Source: Baekduia alba
GTDB taxonomy: Bacteria; Actinomycetota; Thermoleophilia; Solirubrobacterales; Solirubrobacteraceae
DNA: 64,000 bases
Direction of reading: 5' to 3'
Assembly (NCBI RefSeq): GCF_028416635.1
Contig: NZ_CP114013.1
Coordinates: forward strand, 3,844,001 to 3,908,000
Shown here piece after piece: positions 52,955 to 61,278 of this stretch (position 1 is the stretch's first letter; every line of letters starts with the position of its first letter). A model generated the notes under the pieces. The model was not told where the DNA came from. It did no database searches and saw only the letters and a program-made list of their open reading frames with translations. The translations under genes and the position numbers were made by a program.

Positions 52955-53071
52955 CTCAAGTCCGTGGCGGAAGGGGCACGCTCCACTCTCTTCGTCCCCC
53001 TCCGGCCCGGCAAGGGCGCCGGCCAGCGCGCCCCGGGGAGGCGGACACCACCATGGGCGCGGGCCCGCAGG

Positions 53072-53092
53072 CCTCATCCCGATCGGGTGATG
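53072..53092. promoter_or_regulatory. 21-bp CGGGTGATG inverted repeat, copy 2
   Basis: CCTCATCCC-GAT-CGGGTGATG, 36 bases before the ATG at 53129 and 117 bases before the LuxR-family start on the other strand. The right half is identical to the other three copies; the left half matches 6 of 9 symmetric positions. The rest of the 174-base gap (52955-53128) holds no other feature I can support. Confidence 0.65.
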
Positions 53093-53128
53093 CCCGGCGC
53101 CCGGCCCGGAGGCAGCATCCGCCGGGCC

Positions 53129-53491
53129 ATGACGACGAACCCGATGACGCCGCTGACCGCCAACGTCCCGCGCTCGCATTCCGACGCGCTCGTGACCCAT
53201 TGGTACGGCTGGTTCTTCTTCGTCAGCTCGCTGTTCTGGCCCCGGCTGTGCATCGTGGTCTTCTGGATCTTCGGCCAGTTCATGCTCGACGCGTTCCACC
53301 ACAACTGGCTGATCCAGGTCGTCGGCTTCCTCGTGCTGCCGTGGACGACCATGGCCTACGCCCTGATGTGGGCGCTGACGTCGCACGGCGTCTTCGGCTG
53401 GGAGTGGCTGTGCGTCGCGGCGGCCCTCTTCTTCGACCTGTTGACCTACGGCGAAGGCCGCTTCCTCATCGGCGGGCTGTTCCGGAAGTAG
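53129..53491 (+). CDS. Small three-helix membrane protein of unknown function
   Basis: 120 residues with three hydrophobic helices: WYGWFFFVSSLFWPRLCIVV, WLIQVVGFLVLPWTTMAYAL and WEWLCVAAALFFDLLTYG, and a short basic C-terminus (GLFRK). The aromatic-rich sequence resembles small actinobacterial inner-membrane proteins without assigned function. It starts 36 bases after the conserved 21-bp inverted repeat. An upstream GGAGG in the leader is too far (about 22 bases) to be a good ribosome-binding site. Confidence 0.72.
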   Translation: MTTNPMTPLTANVPRSHSDALVTHWYGWFFFVSSLFWPRLCIVVFWIFGQFMLDAFHHNWLIQVVGFLVLPWTTMAYALMWALTSHGVFGWEWLCVAAALFFDLLTYGEGRFLIGGLFRK

Positions 53492-53503
53492 CCTCCGGCG
53501 CGG

Positions 53504-53953
53504 TCAGCCGGAGACGCGCTCCTCGGCCGCGTCGAGCGCCGCGACGATGGCCTGGACGGGGATCCGGCCGCTGGCGACCAGCTGGCCGCCGGACCGGCGC
53601 AGCGCCGTGGCGACGGGCGCCGCCCACAGGTTCTCCCAGACCAGGATCGCGGCCGCGGTCCCGGGCTCCAGGGCGGACGCCGCGTCGGCCAGGTCGTCGT
53701 CGTCGATCAGCCCGGAGGTCGCGCCGTCGAACGCGGAGAAGGCCGCGGCGGAGGGTCCCAGGTCGCCGACCTCGACGGCGGTCATCGCGCCGTCGGCGTC
53801 CTTGGTCACGAACGTGATGTCGAGGATCTTGATGGTGCCGCGGTCGACGAGGTCGAGCAGCAGCGGCACGACCTCGTCGCCGGAAGGCTCCGCCGGCCAT
53901 TCCAGGATGATGTAGTCGATCGGACCCATCTCGCGGATCTCTGCCTCGCTCAC
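53504..53953 (-). CDS. DUF6325 family protein
   Basis: 149 residues from GTG 53953 (AGGAG 6-7 bases upstream). The family signatures are present: EMGPIDYIILEWPAEPSGDEVVPLLLDLVDRGTI, DITFVTKDADG, SGLIDDDDL and AAAILVWENLWAAPVATALRRSGGQLV. DUF6325 proteins are small soluble actinobacterial proteins of unknown role, often found with other membrane-stress DUFs such as DUF1269 nearby. It ends 12 bases from the convergent membrane-protein gene and is divergent from another across a conserved inverted repeat. Confidence 0.83.
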   Translation of the reverse strand: MSEAEIREMGPIDYIILEWPAEPSGDEVVPLLLDLVDRGTIKILDITFVTKDADGAMTAVEVGDLGPSAAAFSAFDGATSGLIDDDDLADAASALEPGTAAAILVWENLWAAPVATALRRSGGQLVASGRIPVQAIVAALDAAEERVSG

Positions 53954-54021
53954 GGCCTGCTCCTGTCGGTCGCGTGCCGGGATCGGCACCGCCCCATGTT
54001 CGAAGCGGCCGCCGTCGGCGA

Positions 54022-54042
54022 CATCATCCGCTCCGGGTGATG
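54022..54042. promoter_or_regulatory. 21-bp CGGGTGATG inverted repeat, copy 3 (most symmetric)
   Basis: CATCATCCG-CTC-CGGGTGATG: the 9-base arms match at 8 of 9 positions, the best palindrome of the four copies. It lies 33 bases before the ATG at 54076 and 68 bases before the DUF6325 start on the other strand. Confidence 0.7.
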
Positions 54043-54075
54043 AACGCCGCAGCCGGACCACCCACCCTGGGCGGC

Positions 54076-54453
54076 ATGGAATGGGTTGCCCTGATGGTCT
54101 GGATCGTGATCGTGTCGCTGGCCCTGCCGGTGGCCTTCGGCGCCCTGTCGGGCGCGCCGGGCCTCGCGCTGCAGGCCGTGGCCGCGATCGGCGGCCTCGC
54201 GGCGGTCGCGCTGTTCATCATCCTCGACGGCCCGGTGTGGACCGGGTGGGTGGCCGTGGGCCTGGCGGTCGCCGGGATCGTCGCCGACCTCATGGGCGCC
54301 GAGCGCCTGCTCTCGGCGGAGCGCTCCGTCAGCGCCGACCTGCAGGGGATCGAGGAGCTCGAGGCCGGGCTCCTCGGCGTGCAGCTACCGCTGTTCGGGG
54401 TGGCGCTGCTGTGCAGCCTGTGCCTCGGCGTCGACCTCGTGACGCTCGCCTAG
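54076..54453 (+). CDS. Small hydrophobic membrane protein of unknown function
   Basis: 125 residues from the ATG of MEWVALMVWI; an in-frame ATG at 54040 overlaps the conserved repeat and is less likely. Three to four hydrophobic helices fill residues 1-75 (MVWIVIVSLALPVAFGAL, ALQAVAAIGGLAAVALFIIL, WTGWVAVGLAVAGIVADLMG) and the C-terminus (LPLFGVALLCSLCLGVDLV), with a charged Ser/Glu loop between (AERLLSAERSVSADLQGIEEL). No family is recognised. It overlaps the convergent S53 peptidase gene by 4 bases. Confidence 0.65.
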   Translation: MEWVALMVWIVIVSLALPVAFGALSGAPGLALQAVAAIGGLAAVALFIILDGPVWTGWVAVGLAVAGIVADLMGAERLLSAERSVSADLQGIEELEAGLLGVQLPLFGVALLCSLCLGVDLVTLA

Positions 54454-56297
54454 CGCGTCGCCAGCAGGCCGGCGATCTGGTCCGCGCGCGGCGAGCCGAG
54501 CCCGGAGGCCATGTCGTAGCCACTGCCCGCGGTGCAGCACGAGCCGCCGAAGAGCGCGTTGGTGCCCTGGGTGATGTCCAGGAACGCGCCCGGCGAGCGC
54601 TGCGCCAGCAGGTAGAGCAGCGGCGCGACGAAGCCCGGCCGCGGCAGGCCCTGGGCGCGGGCCTGCTGGTTCCACAGGGCGACCATGCCCGCCACCAGCG
54701 GCGTCGCGGCGCTCGTGCCGCCGACGAACGCCACGCTCTGGGTGCCCGGCCCGCACTTCTGGACGCCCGACGAGCAGATGATCGGGTAGCCGGGCGCGGG
54801 ATCGCCGAAGGCGGCGACATCCGGGACGCGGCGCTTGCTCGCCGTTCCCGTCTGCCACCACGGCCGGGCGTTGAGCGTGCTCTGCCCGCCGCCGCCGGCG
54901 GCGGTGGCGTTGGTGTAGGGCGCCGGGTAGAGCGCGTCGTTCCAGGTCCCGCTCGACGTGATCGCGTTGCTGGCGTTCAGCGTGAGGTTCGTGCCGCCGA
55001 CGGCCAGGACCCACGGCGAGGTCGCCGGCCACGAGGCCTGGACCTGCTTCTCGGCGCTGGTCAGCTGGTTGGCGGGGACGCCGCGCGCGCAGGCCGACGA
55101 GCCGGTGTCGCCCGCGGCGACGGCCACGGTGATGCCCAGGGCGGCCATCGCGCTGAGCTCGCGCTCGACGATCGTGCGAGACGCGGTGTACGGCGCGACC
55201 GTCGACTCGCACTCGCCGTAGGAGACCGACACGACGTCGGGCAGCGCGTGCCCGCTCGTCGTCGCCTGCAGCGGCGCGGCGAGCATGTTCAGGAAGCCGA
55301 GCACGTCGCCGTCGTCGGAGCTCTCGTCCAGCGGCGTGACCCAGAGGTCGAAGTTCGCGAGCTGCGGCGCGACGGCGGAGGCGACCATCGCGTCCAGCGA
55401 GCTCTCGAGGATCGGCTGGATCGAGCCGGCGCCGTGGATCGCCAGCGGCGTCCCGTCCGCGCCGAAGCACGACCGGTAGCTGTTGACGTCGGAGGCCGGC
55501 GTCGGCGCCTCGCCGACGATGGCCAGCCGCGCGCCCTGGCCCAGGAGGCCGCTGGCCTGCAGCGGCGCGATCCCGTAGGCGGCCAGGATCTGGTTGGGCA
55601 TCAGCCCGGCCGTGCCGGCGGCCTGCAGCGGGTACTGGCCGGCCAGGCAGCCGGTCGCGGGCGTGCCGGTCCGCGTCGGCGTCCCGCCCAGCACGGGAGC
55701 CTGGGCCTGGTGGGCGACCGGCCGCGTTGGTGCGACGACGGGGCCGTGCGCGGAGGACGAGCTCGCCGACTGCGAGACGGTCAGGCGCAGGCCCGCGATC
55801 GTGTCTACGTTGCCGGCGATCCCGCTCGGGAGCTTGGGCGTGTGCGTGGGCAGCACGACGAACTGGCCCGCGGTCCCGCTGCGGTACTGCGTCCACGAGG
55901 TGCCGAACAGCTTCTGGGCGTTGCCGATCGAGATCGTGGCGCTCATGCGCAGATCGGTCACGTCGGCCTTCGCGGTCACCCCGTAGCGCTTGAACGCGTT
56001 GGCCACGGCGCTGCGCTTGGACGACGACGCGCCGTAGGTCGAGGACAGCGTCGACAGCGACGGGTACTTGCCGTAGGACGACGACGCGGGGTTGCTCGCG
56101 TTCTTGACCGCCGTCTGCAGCCCGGACTGGTTGGCGATCATCCCGATCTGCACGGTGAGCTTGAGCGCGGTGGACGCCGGCCCGGCGCTGGACAGGCCCT
56201 GATGGGAGATCGGGCCGTAGTCGACCGTGGGCGACGCGGCCGAGGCGGCGGCCGGCAGGACGAGCGCGACCAGGGCAACGGCGAGCAGGCGGAGCAT
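54450..56297 (-). CDS. Exported S53 sedolisin/kumamolisin-type serine-carboxyl peptidase with prodomain
   Basis: 615 residues from ATG 56297. A signal peptide (MLRLLAVALVALVLPAAASA) is followed by an activation prodomain (about 25-200; SSSYGKYPSLSTLSSTYG, FGTSWTQYRS) and the catalytic domain. The Glu-Asp pair is in ILESSLDAMV, the oxyanion Asp region in VVSVSYGECES, the nucleophile in GGTSAATPLVAG, and the Ca2+ site in FLDITQGTNALF and GSGYDMASGLGSPRAD. Such enzymes are secreted and self-activate at low pH. It is divergent from the GH15 gene across a conserved repeat. Confidence 0.93.
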   Translation of the reverse strand: MLRLLAVALVALVLPAAASAASPTVDYGPISHQGLSSAGPASTALKLTVQIGMIANQSGLQTAVKNASNPASSSYGKYPSLSTLSSTYGASSSKRSAVANAFKRYGVTAKADVTDLRMSATISIGNAQKLFGTSWTQYRSGTAGQFVVLPTHTPKLPSGIAGNVDTIAGLRLTVSQSASSSSAHGPVVAPTRPVAHQAQAPVLGGTPTRTGTPATGCLAGQYPLQAAGTAGLMPNQILAAYGIAPLQASGLLGQGARLAIVGEAPTPASDVNSYRSCFGADGTPLAIHGAGSIQPILESSLDAMVASAVAPQLANFDLWVTPLDESSDDGDVLGFLNMLAAPLQATTSGHALPDVVSVSYGECESTVAPYTASRTIVERELSAMAALGITVAVAAGDTGSSACARGVPANQLTSAEKQVQASWPATSPWVLAVGGTNLTLNASNAITSSGTWNDALYPAPYTNATAAGGGGQSTLNARPWWQTGTASKRRVPDVAAFGDPAPGYPIICSSGVQKCGPGTQSVAFVGGTSAATPLVAGMVALWNQQARAQGLPRPGFVAPLLYLLAQRSPGAFLDITQGTNALFGGSCCTAGSGYDMASGLGSPRADQIAGLLATR

Positions 56298-56329
56298 CCG
56301 GGGATGCGACCACCGTGGGGCCCTGAGGG

Positions 56330-56350
56330 CATCGTCCCAAACGGGTGATG
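56330..56350. promoter_or_regulatory. 21-bp CGGGTGATG inverted repeat, copy 4
   Basis: CATCGTCCC-AAA-CGGGTGATG, located between the S53 peptidase gene (minus, start 56297) and the GH15 gene (plus, start 56408, 57 bases downstream). The right half is identical to the other three copies; the left arm matches 6 of 9 symmetric positions. Confidence 0.65.
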
Positions 56351-56407
56351 CCAGCGGCGTGCGGCGGCGCGCACACTCCGGCAGACCCCGCGAAAGGCAG
56401 AGACACG

Positions 56408-58309
56408 ATGGCCAGCGCAGTGACCCCGAAGTCCGACGCAGCCCCACAGAGCGCTGCGGCACCTTCACCGTTTCCGCCCATCGCGGAGTACGCGTTCCTG
56501 TCGGACTGCCACACGGGCGCGCTGGTCTCGCCGGACGGGGCGATCGACTGGCTGTGCGTGCCGAGCTTCGACGCGCCGAGCGTCTTCGGGATGCTGCTCG
56601 ATCGCGAGGCGGGCTTCTTCCGGCTCGGGCCGTTCGGCATCAACGTGCCGTCCTCGCGGGAGTACGAGCCCGGGACCAACACGCTGGTCACCACCTGGCA
56701 CGTGCCGGGCGGCTGGCTCGTCGTCCGCGACGCGCTGACGATGGGCCCGCGGCGCCACGAGGACACGATCACGCCGCACACGCGCCCGCCGACCGACGAC
56801 GACGCCGAGCACCTGCTCGTGCGCACCGTCGAGTGCATCGAGGGCAGCGCCGAGGTCGAGCTGGTCTGCGAGCCGGCGTTCGACTACGGGCGCGTGCCGG
56901 CGGAGTGGACGCTCAGCGGCGAGGATCGCCACCAGGCCGACGCCACCGGCGCGGGCGTGACGCTGCGCCTGCGGACCGACATGGCGCTCGGCATCGAGGG
57001 CGACCGCATCCGCGCCCGCCATGTCCTGGCGGCCGGGGAGCGGGTCTTCTGCTCGCTGTCGTGGGCCGCCGAGCTGGAGTCGCCCGTCGACGGCGACGAC
57101 GCGCACGCGCGCCTGGAGACGACCCAGAACTTCTGGCGCAAGTGGCTGGAGCGCGCGCGGATCCCTGACCACCGCTGGCGCCCCTACCTGCAGCGCTCGG
57201 CGCTGGCGATCAAGGGGCTGACCTACATGCCCACCGGCGCGACGGTCGCCGCGAGCACCACCTCGCTGCCCGAGACGCCCGGCGGCGAGCGCAACTGGGA
57301 CTACCGCTTTACGTGGATCCGCGACTCGACGTTCACGCTGCAGGCGCTGCACTGGCTCAACCTCGACTGGGAGGCCGACGAGTTCATGCAGTTCATCGGC
57401 GATCTCGCCTGCAACGAGGACGGCTCGCTGCAGATCATGTACGGGATCGACGGGCGTCGCGACCTGACCGAGACCACGCGCGACGAGCTGTCGGGCTACG
57501 CCGGCGCGCGACCGGTGCGCATCGGCAACGGCGCGTTCGACCAGCGCCAGAACGACGTCTTCGGCGCCGCGCTGGACTCGATCCTGCTCCACACCCGGCG
57601 CAGCGAGCGCCTCCCGCGCCGGCTGTGGCCGATCGTGGAGGCCCAGGCCGAGGGCGCGACGCGCGTGTGGCGCGAGCCCGACCAGGGGATCTGGGAGGCG
57701 CGCGGCGCGCCGCAGCACTACGTGTCGTCCAAGTTGATGTGCTGGGTCGCGATGGACCGTGCGGCCAAGCTCGCCGAGATCCGCGGCGACCCGGACCTGC
57801 GGACGCGCTGGCAGGCGACCGCCGACGAGATCAAGGCGGACATCTTGGAGCACGGCGTCACGACCGACGGGGTGCTGCGCCAGCACTACGAGACCGACGC
57901 GCTGGACGCCTCCACGCTGCTGGCCGTGCTCTTCGGCTTCCTGCCGGCCGACGACCCGCGCCTGCACGCCAGCGTCATGGCCATCGCGCACGACCTGACC
58001 GAGAAGGGCTTCGTGCTGCGCTACCGCACCGGCGAGACCGACGACGGGCTGGCCGGCAAGGAGGGCACGTTCCTGATCTGCTCGTACTGGCTGGTCTCCG
58101 CGCTGTCGATGATCGGCGAGGCGCAGCAAGCCCGCGACCTCATGGAGCGCCTGCTGCGCGTGGCCTCGCCGCTGGCCCTCTACGCCGAGGAGTTCGATGC
58201 CGACACCGGCCGCCACCTCGGCAACTTCCCGCAGGCCTTCTCGCACCTGGCGCTGGTCCAGGCCGCCGCGCAGATCATCCTCACCGAGCGGATCGCGGAG
58301 CTGCGATGA
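56408..58309 (+). CDS. GH15 family glycoside hydrolase (trehalase/glucoamylase-like)
   Basis: 633 residues. The N-terminal beta domain has the usual IAEYAFLSDCHTGALVSPDGAIDWLCVPSFDAPSVFG in successive parts, and the (alpha/alpha)6 barrel shows GGERNWDYRFTWIRDSTF, GAFDQRQNDVFGAALDS and GIWEARGAPQHYVSSKLMCWVAMDRA, the signature segments of bacterial GH15 proteins. No signal peptide is present, which suits intracellular trehalose or short alpha-glucan hydrolysis to glucose; mycobacterial trehalases belong to this family. It opens a plus-strand series with GMC oxidoreductase, NADH dehydrogenase and a DUF4239 gene. Confidence 0.9.
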   Translation: MASAVTPKSDAAPQSAAAPSPFPPIAEYAFLSDCHTGALVSPDGAIDWLCVPSFDAPSVFGMLLDREAGFFRLGPFGINVPSSREYEPGTNTLVTTWHVPGGWLVVRDALTMGPRRHEDTITPHTRPPTDDDAEHLLVRTVECIEGSAEVELVCEPAFDYGRVPAEWTLSGEDRHQADATGAGVTLRLRTDMALGIEGDRIRARHVLAAGERVFCSLSWAAELESPVDGDDAHARLETTQNFWRKWLERARIPDHRWRPYLQRSALAIKGLTYMPTGATVAASTTSLPETPGGERNWDYRFTWIRDSTFTLQALHWLNLDWEADEFMQFIGDLACNEDGSLQIMYGIDGRRDLTETTRDELSGYAGARPVRIGNGAFDQRQNDVFGAALDSILLHTRRSERLPRRLWPIVEAQAEGATRVWREPDQGIWEARGAPQHYVSSKLMCWVAMDRAAKLAEIRGDPDLRTRWQATADEIKADILEHGVTTDGVLRQHYETDALDASTLLAVLFGFLPADDPRLHASVMAIAHDLTEKGFVLRYRTGETDDGLAGKEGTFLICSYWLVSALSMIGEAQQARDLMERLLRVASPLALYAEEFDADTGRHLGNFPQAFSHLALVQAAAQIILTERIAELR

Positions 58310-58358
58310 GGTCGAACGCTGTCATCGTCGCCGGTCGACCGGGCTCAGGGCACGTTCG

Positions 58359-59942
58359 ATGAGCTCCTACGACGTGATCGTCATCGGCAGCGGCGCGGGC
58401 GGCGGCACGCTCGTCCGCCAGCTCGCGGCCTCCGGCAAGCGCATCCTGCTGCTCGAGCGGGGCGACTGGCTGCCCCGCGAGCCGCAGAACTGGCAGAGCC
58501 ACGACGTCTTCGTCGACAACCGCTACGTGTCGGAGGACACGTGGTACGACGAGCACGACCGGCCCTTCCAGCCCCAGGTCCACTACTTCGTCGGCGGCGC
58601 GACCAAGCTGTACGGCGCCGCGCTGTACCGCCTGCGCGCCGAGGACTTCGGCGAGTTGCGCCACCACGACGGGATCTCCCCCGCCTGGCCGATCTCCTAC
58701 GACGAGCTGGAGCCGTACTACACGCGCGCCGAAGACCTCTACCACGTGCACGGCGCACGCGGCGAGGACCCGACCGAGGGGCCGGCCAGCGCGCCGTACC
58801 CCTACCCCGCCGTCTCGCACGAGCCGCGGATCCAGCAGCTCTCCGACGACCTCGAGGCCGCCGGCCACGTGCCCTTCCACGCGCCGTGCGGCGTGATGCT
58901 CGACGAGCGCAACATGCCCTACAGCCCGTGCGTGCGCTGCTCGACCTGCGACGGCTTCCCGTGCCTGGTGCACGCGAAGTCCGACGCCGAGGTGCTCGGG
59001 GTGCGCCCGGCGCTCGAGTACGACAACGTGACCCTGCTGACCGGTGCCCGTGCGCTGCGGCTGGAGACCGACGCGCCGGGCACGACCGTCACCGGCGTCG
59101 TCGTCGAGCGCGACGGCCGGCGCGAGACCGTGACCGGCGACATCGTCGTCGTGGCCTGCGGCGCGGCCAACAGCGCCAAGCTGCTGCTCGCCTCGGCCAG
59201 CGACCGCCATCCCAACGGCCTGGCCAACGGCTCCGACCAGGTCGGGCGCAACTACATGTTCCACAACAGCCAGGCCGTCCTCGCGCTGTCGGTGGAGCCC
59301 AACCCGACGGTGTTCCAGAAGACGCTCGGGGTGAACACCTACTACTTCGCGACCAAGGACATCGACTTCCCGCTGGGCAACATCCAGATGGTCGGCAAGT
59401 CGTCGGCCGAGATGTACCGCGGCGAGAAGCCGCTGCAGACCAAGCTCGCGCCCGAGTGGACCCTGAACCACGTCGCCGATCACGCCGTCGACTTCTGGCT
59501 GTCGACCGAGGACCTGCCCCGGCCCGACAACCGCGTGACGCTGCGCGACGACGGCAGCGTCGCGCTGCGCTACGCGCCGAGCAACGACGTGCCCAAGCAG
59601 CGACTGCTGCACGAGCTCAAGTCCATGCTCAAGCACCTCGGGATGCACCACGACCACCTGCTCCCCCGCCACGCCTACCTCAAGAACGAGATCCCGGTGG
59701 CCGGGTGCGCCCACCAGGCCGGGACGTGCCGCTTCGGCGCCGATCCCGCGACGTCGGTCCTGAACACCGACTGCCGCGCGCACGAGGTCGACAACCTCTA
59801 CGTCGTCGACACGAGCTGCTTCCCGAGCATCGGCGCGGTGAACCCGGCGCTGACGGCCATGGCCAACGCCGTGCGCGTCGGCGACCACCTGCTCGAGCGG
59901 CTGGGCGCGTCGGTGCCGGCCCCGGAGGGCGTCCATGTCTGA
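58359..59942 (+). CDS. GMC family FAD-dependent oxidoreductase
   Basis: 527 residues from ATG 58359. The FAD-binding start VIVIGSGAGGGTLVRQLA, GGATKLYGAALYRLR, and the C-terminal AGCAHQAGTCRFG and SIGAVNPALTAMANAVR define the glucose-methanol-choline family. A Cys-rich insert PCVRCSTCDGFPC is conserved in a bacterial subgroup. The substrate is likely a sugar or alcohol; the upstream GH15 enzyme would release glucose. The gene overlaps the next (NADH dehydrogenase) by 8 bases. Confidence 0.9.
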   Translation: MSSYDVIVIGSGAGGGTLVRQLAASGKRILLLERGDWLPREPQNWQSHDVFVDNRYVSEDTWYDEHDRPFQPQVHYFVGGATKLYGAALYRLRAEDFGELRHHDGISPAWPISYDELEPYYTRAEDLYHVHGARGEDPTEGPASAPYPYPAVSHEPRIQQLSDDLEAAGHVPFHAPCGVMLDERNMPYSPCVRCSTCDGFPCLVHAKSDAEVLGVRPALEYDNVTLLTGARALRLETDAPGTTVTGVVVERDGRRETVTGDIVVVACGAANSAKLLLASASDRHPNGLANGSDQVGRNYMFHNSQAVLALSVEPNPTVFQKTLGVNTYYFATKDIDFPLGNIQMVGKSSAEMYRGEKPLQTKLAPEWTLNHVADHAVDFWLSTEDLPRPDNRVTLRDDGSVALRYAPSNDVPKQRLLHELKSMLKHLGMHHDHLLPRHAYLKNEIPVAGCAHQAGTCRFGADPATSVLNTDCRAHEVDNLYVVDTSCFPSIGAVNPALTAMANAVRVGDHLLERLGASVPAPEGVHV

Positions 59943-61269
59943 CGCCGAGGACCAGCGCCGGCATGTCGTCGTCGTGGGCGGCGGCTTCGCCGGCGTCGGC
60001 GCCACCCGCCGGCTGGCGGGCCGCGACGACGTGCGCGTGACGCTGATCGACCGCAACAACTACCACCAGTTCCAGCCGCTGCTCTACCAGGTCGCGACGT
60101 CGCAGCTGGCCTCCAGCGACATCGCCTACTCGCTGCGCAAGCTGTTCGCCGAGGACGAGAACGTCGCCGTCAAGCTCGCCGAGGTGGAGACGATCGACGC
60201 GGCCGCGCGCAGCGTGACGACGACCGACGGCGACGTGATCGCCGGCGACGCGATCATCGTCGCCGCCGGCTCGCAGCCGAACTTCTTCCGGACGCCGGGC
60301 GCCGCGGAGCACGCCTTCCCGCTCTACTCGCTCGACGACGCGCTCGCGCTGCGCTCGCGGATCCTCGGCGTCTTCGAGGCCGCCGACCGCGACGCGTCGC
60401 TGATCGATCAGGGCGCGCTCGCGTTCGTCGTCGTGGGCGGCGGCCCGACCGGCGTCGAGCTGGCCGGCGCGCTGGCCGACCTCGTCGCCGAGACGATGGC
60501 CGAGGAGTACCACGACCTGGCCGTCAGCTCCGTGCAGATCCACCTCGTCGACCTCGGCCCGACGCTGCTCGGGCCGTTCTCCGAGGACGCCCACGAGTAC
60601 GTCGCGAAGATCCTCGGCCGCAAGGGCGTCCGCATGCACCTCGGCGTCGCCGTGACCGAGGTCGGCGCCGGGCACGTCACGCTCGCCGACGGGACGGCCA
60701 TCCGCACCCGCTGCGTCGTCTGGGGCGGCGGCATCAAGGCGCCGCCGGTCGCCGGCGCGCTGCCCGACGCCCAGGGCCGCGGCGGCCGCCTGGCGGTCAG
60801 CTCCGACCTGTCAGTCGCCGGCGCGCCCGGCATCTACGCCGCCGGCGACATCGCCAACATCCCGGCGCCCGACGGCAGCGCGCTGCCCCAGCTCGGCTCC
60901 GTGGCGCTGCAGAGCGGCGTGCACGCGGCGAACACGGTCATGGCCGACCTGACCGGCGAGCCGCGGTCGCCCTTCCACTACCACGACAAGGGGATCATGG
61001 CGATGATCGGGCGCGGCGCCGCGATCGCCGAGGTCGGCCCGCACCGCCACGAGCTGCACGGCGCGATCGCGTTCTCGGCCTGGCTCGGCGTCCACGCGCA
61101 GCTGATGACCGGCGTGCGCAACCGCATCGACGCGTTCGTCAGCTGGGGCTCGGACTACTTCTCCAAGCGCCGCGGCCCGCAGATCCTCGACCACACCGAC
61201 GCGGCGGAGATCGACTGGGACGAGGACCCCGCGCCCCCACTGGCCGCCGCCGGCCACCCGCAGCCCTGA
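59935..61269 (+). CDS. ndh: Type II NADH dehydrogenase (NDH-2)
   Basis: 444 residues. Two Rossmann motifs are present, VVVVGGGFAGVGATRRLAG for FAD near the N-terminus and AFVVVGGGPTGVELAGAL for NADH near residue 165, together with the NDH-2 segments NYHQFQPLLYQVATSQL, GPTLLGPFSEDAHEY, IYAAGDIANIPAPDG and AMIGRGAAIAEVG. The C-terminal hydrophobic part (IAFSAWLGVHAQLM) anchors it to the membrane, where it passes electrons from NADH to quinone without proton pumping. It is coupled to the GMC oxidoreductase gene, suggesting that the operon feeds reducing power to the respiratory chain. Confidence 0.93.
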   Translation: MSDAEDQRRHVVVVGGGFAGVGATRRLAGRDDVRVTLIDRNNYHQFQPLLYQVATSQLASSDIAYSLRKLFAEDENVAVKLAEVETIDAAARSVTTTDGDVIAGDAIIVAAGSQPNFFRTPGAAEHAFPLYSLDDALALRSRILGVFEAADRDASLIDQGALAFVVVGGGPTGVELAGALADLVAETMAEEYHDLAVSSVQIHLVDLGPTLLGPFSEDAHEYVAKILGRKGVRMHLGVAVTEVGAGHVTLADGTAIRTRCVVWGGGIKAPPVAGALPDAQGRGGRLAVSSDLSVAGAPGIYAAGDIANIPAPDGSALPQLGSVALQSGVHAANTVMADLTGEPRSPFHYHDKGIMAMIGRGAAIAEVGPHRHELHGAIAFSAWLGVHAQLMTGVRNRIDAFVSWGSDYFSKRRGPQILDHTDAAEIDWDEDPAPPLAAAGHPQP

Positions 61270-61278
61270 GCCACGCCG

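Noticed and set aside
46817-56350. Reading the GGGTGATG repeat as a stress-sigma (sigma-B-type) -10 box
   Set aside because: The known -10 is GGGTAT/GGGTAC with GTTT about 14-16 bases upstream; neither the last bases nor the -35 are present, and the element is an inverted repeat in divergent regions.
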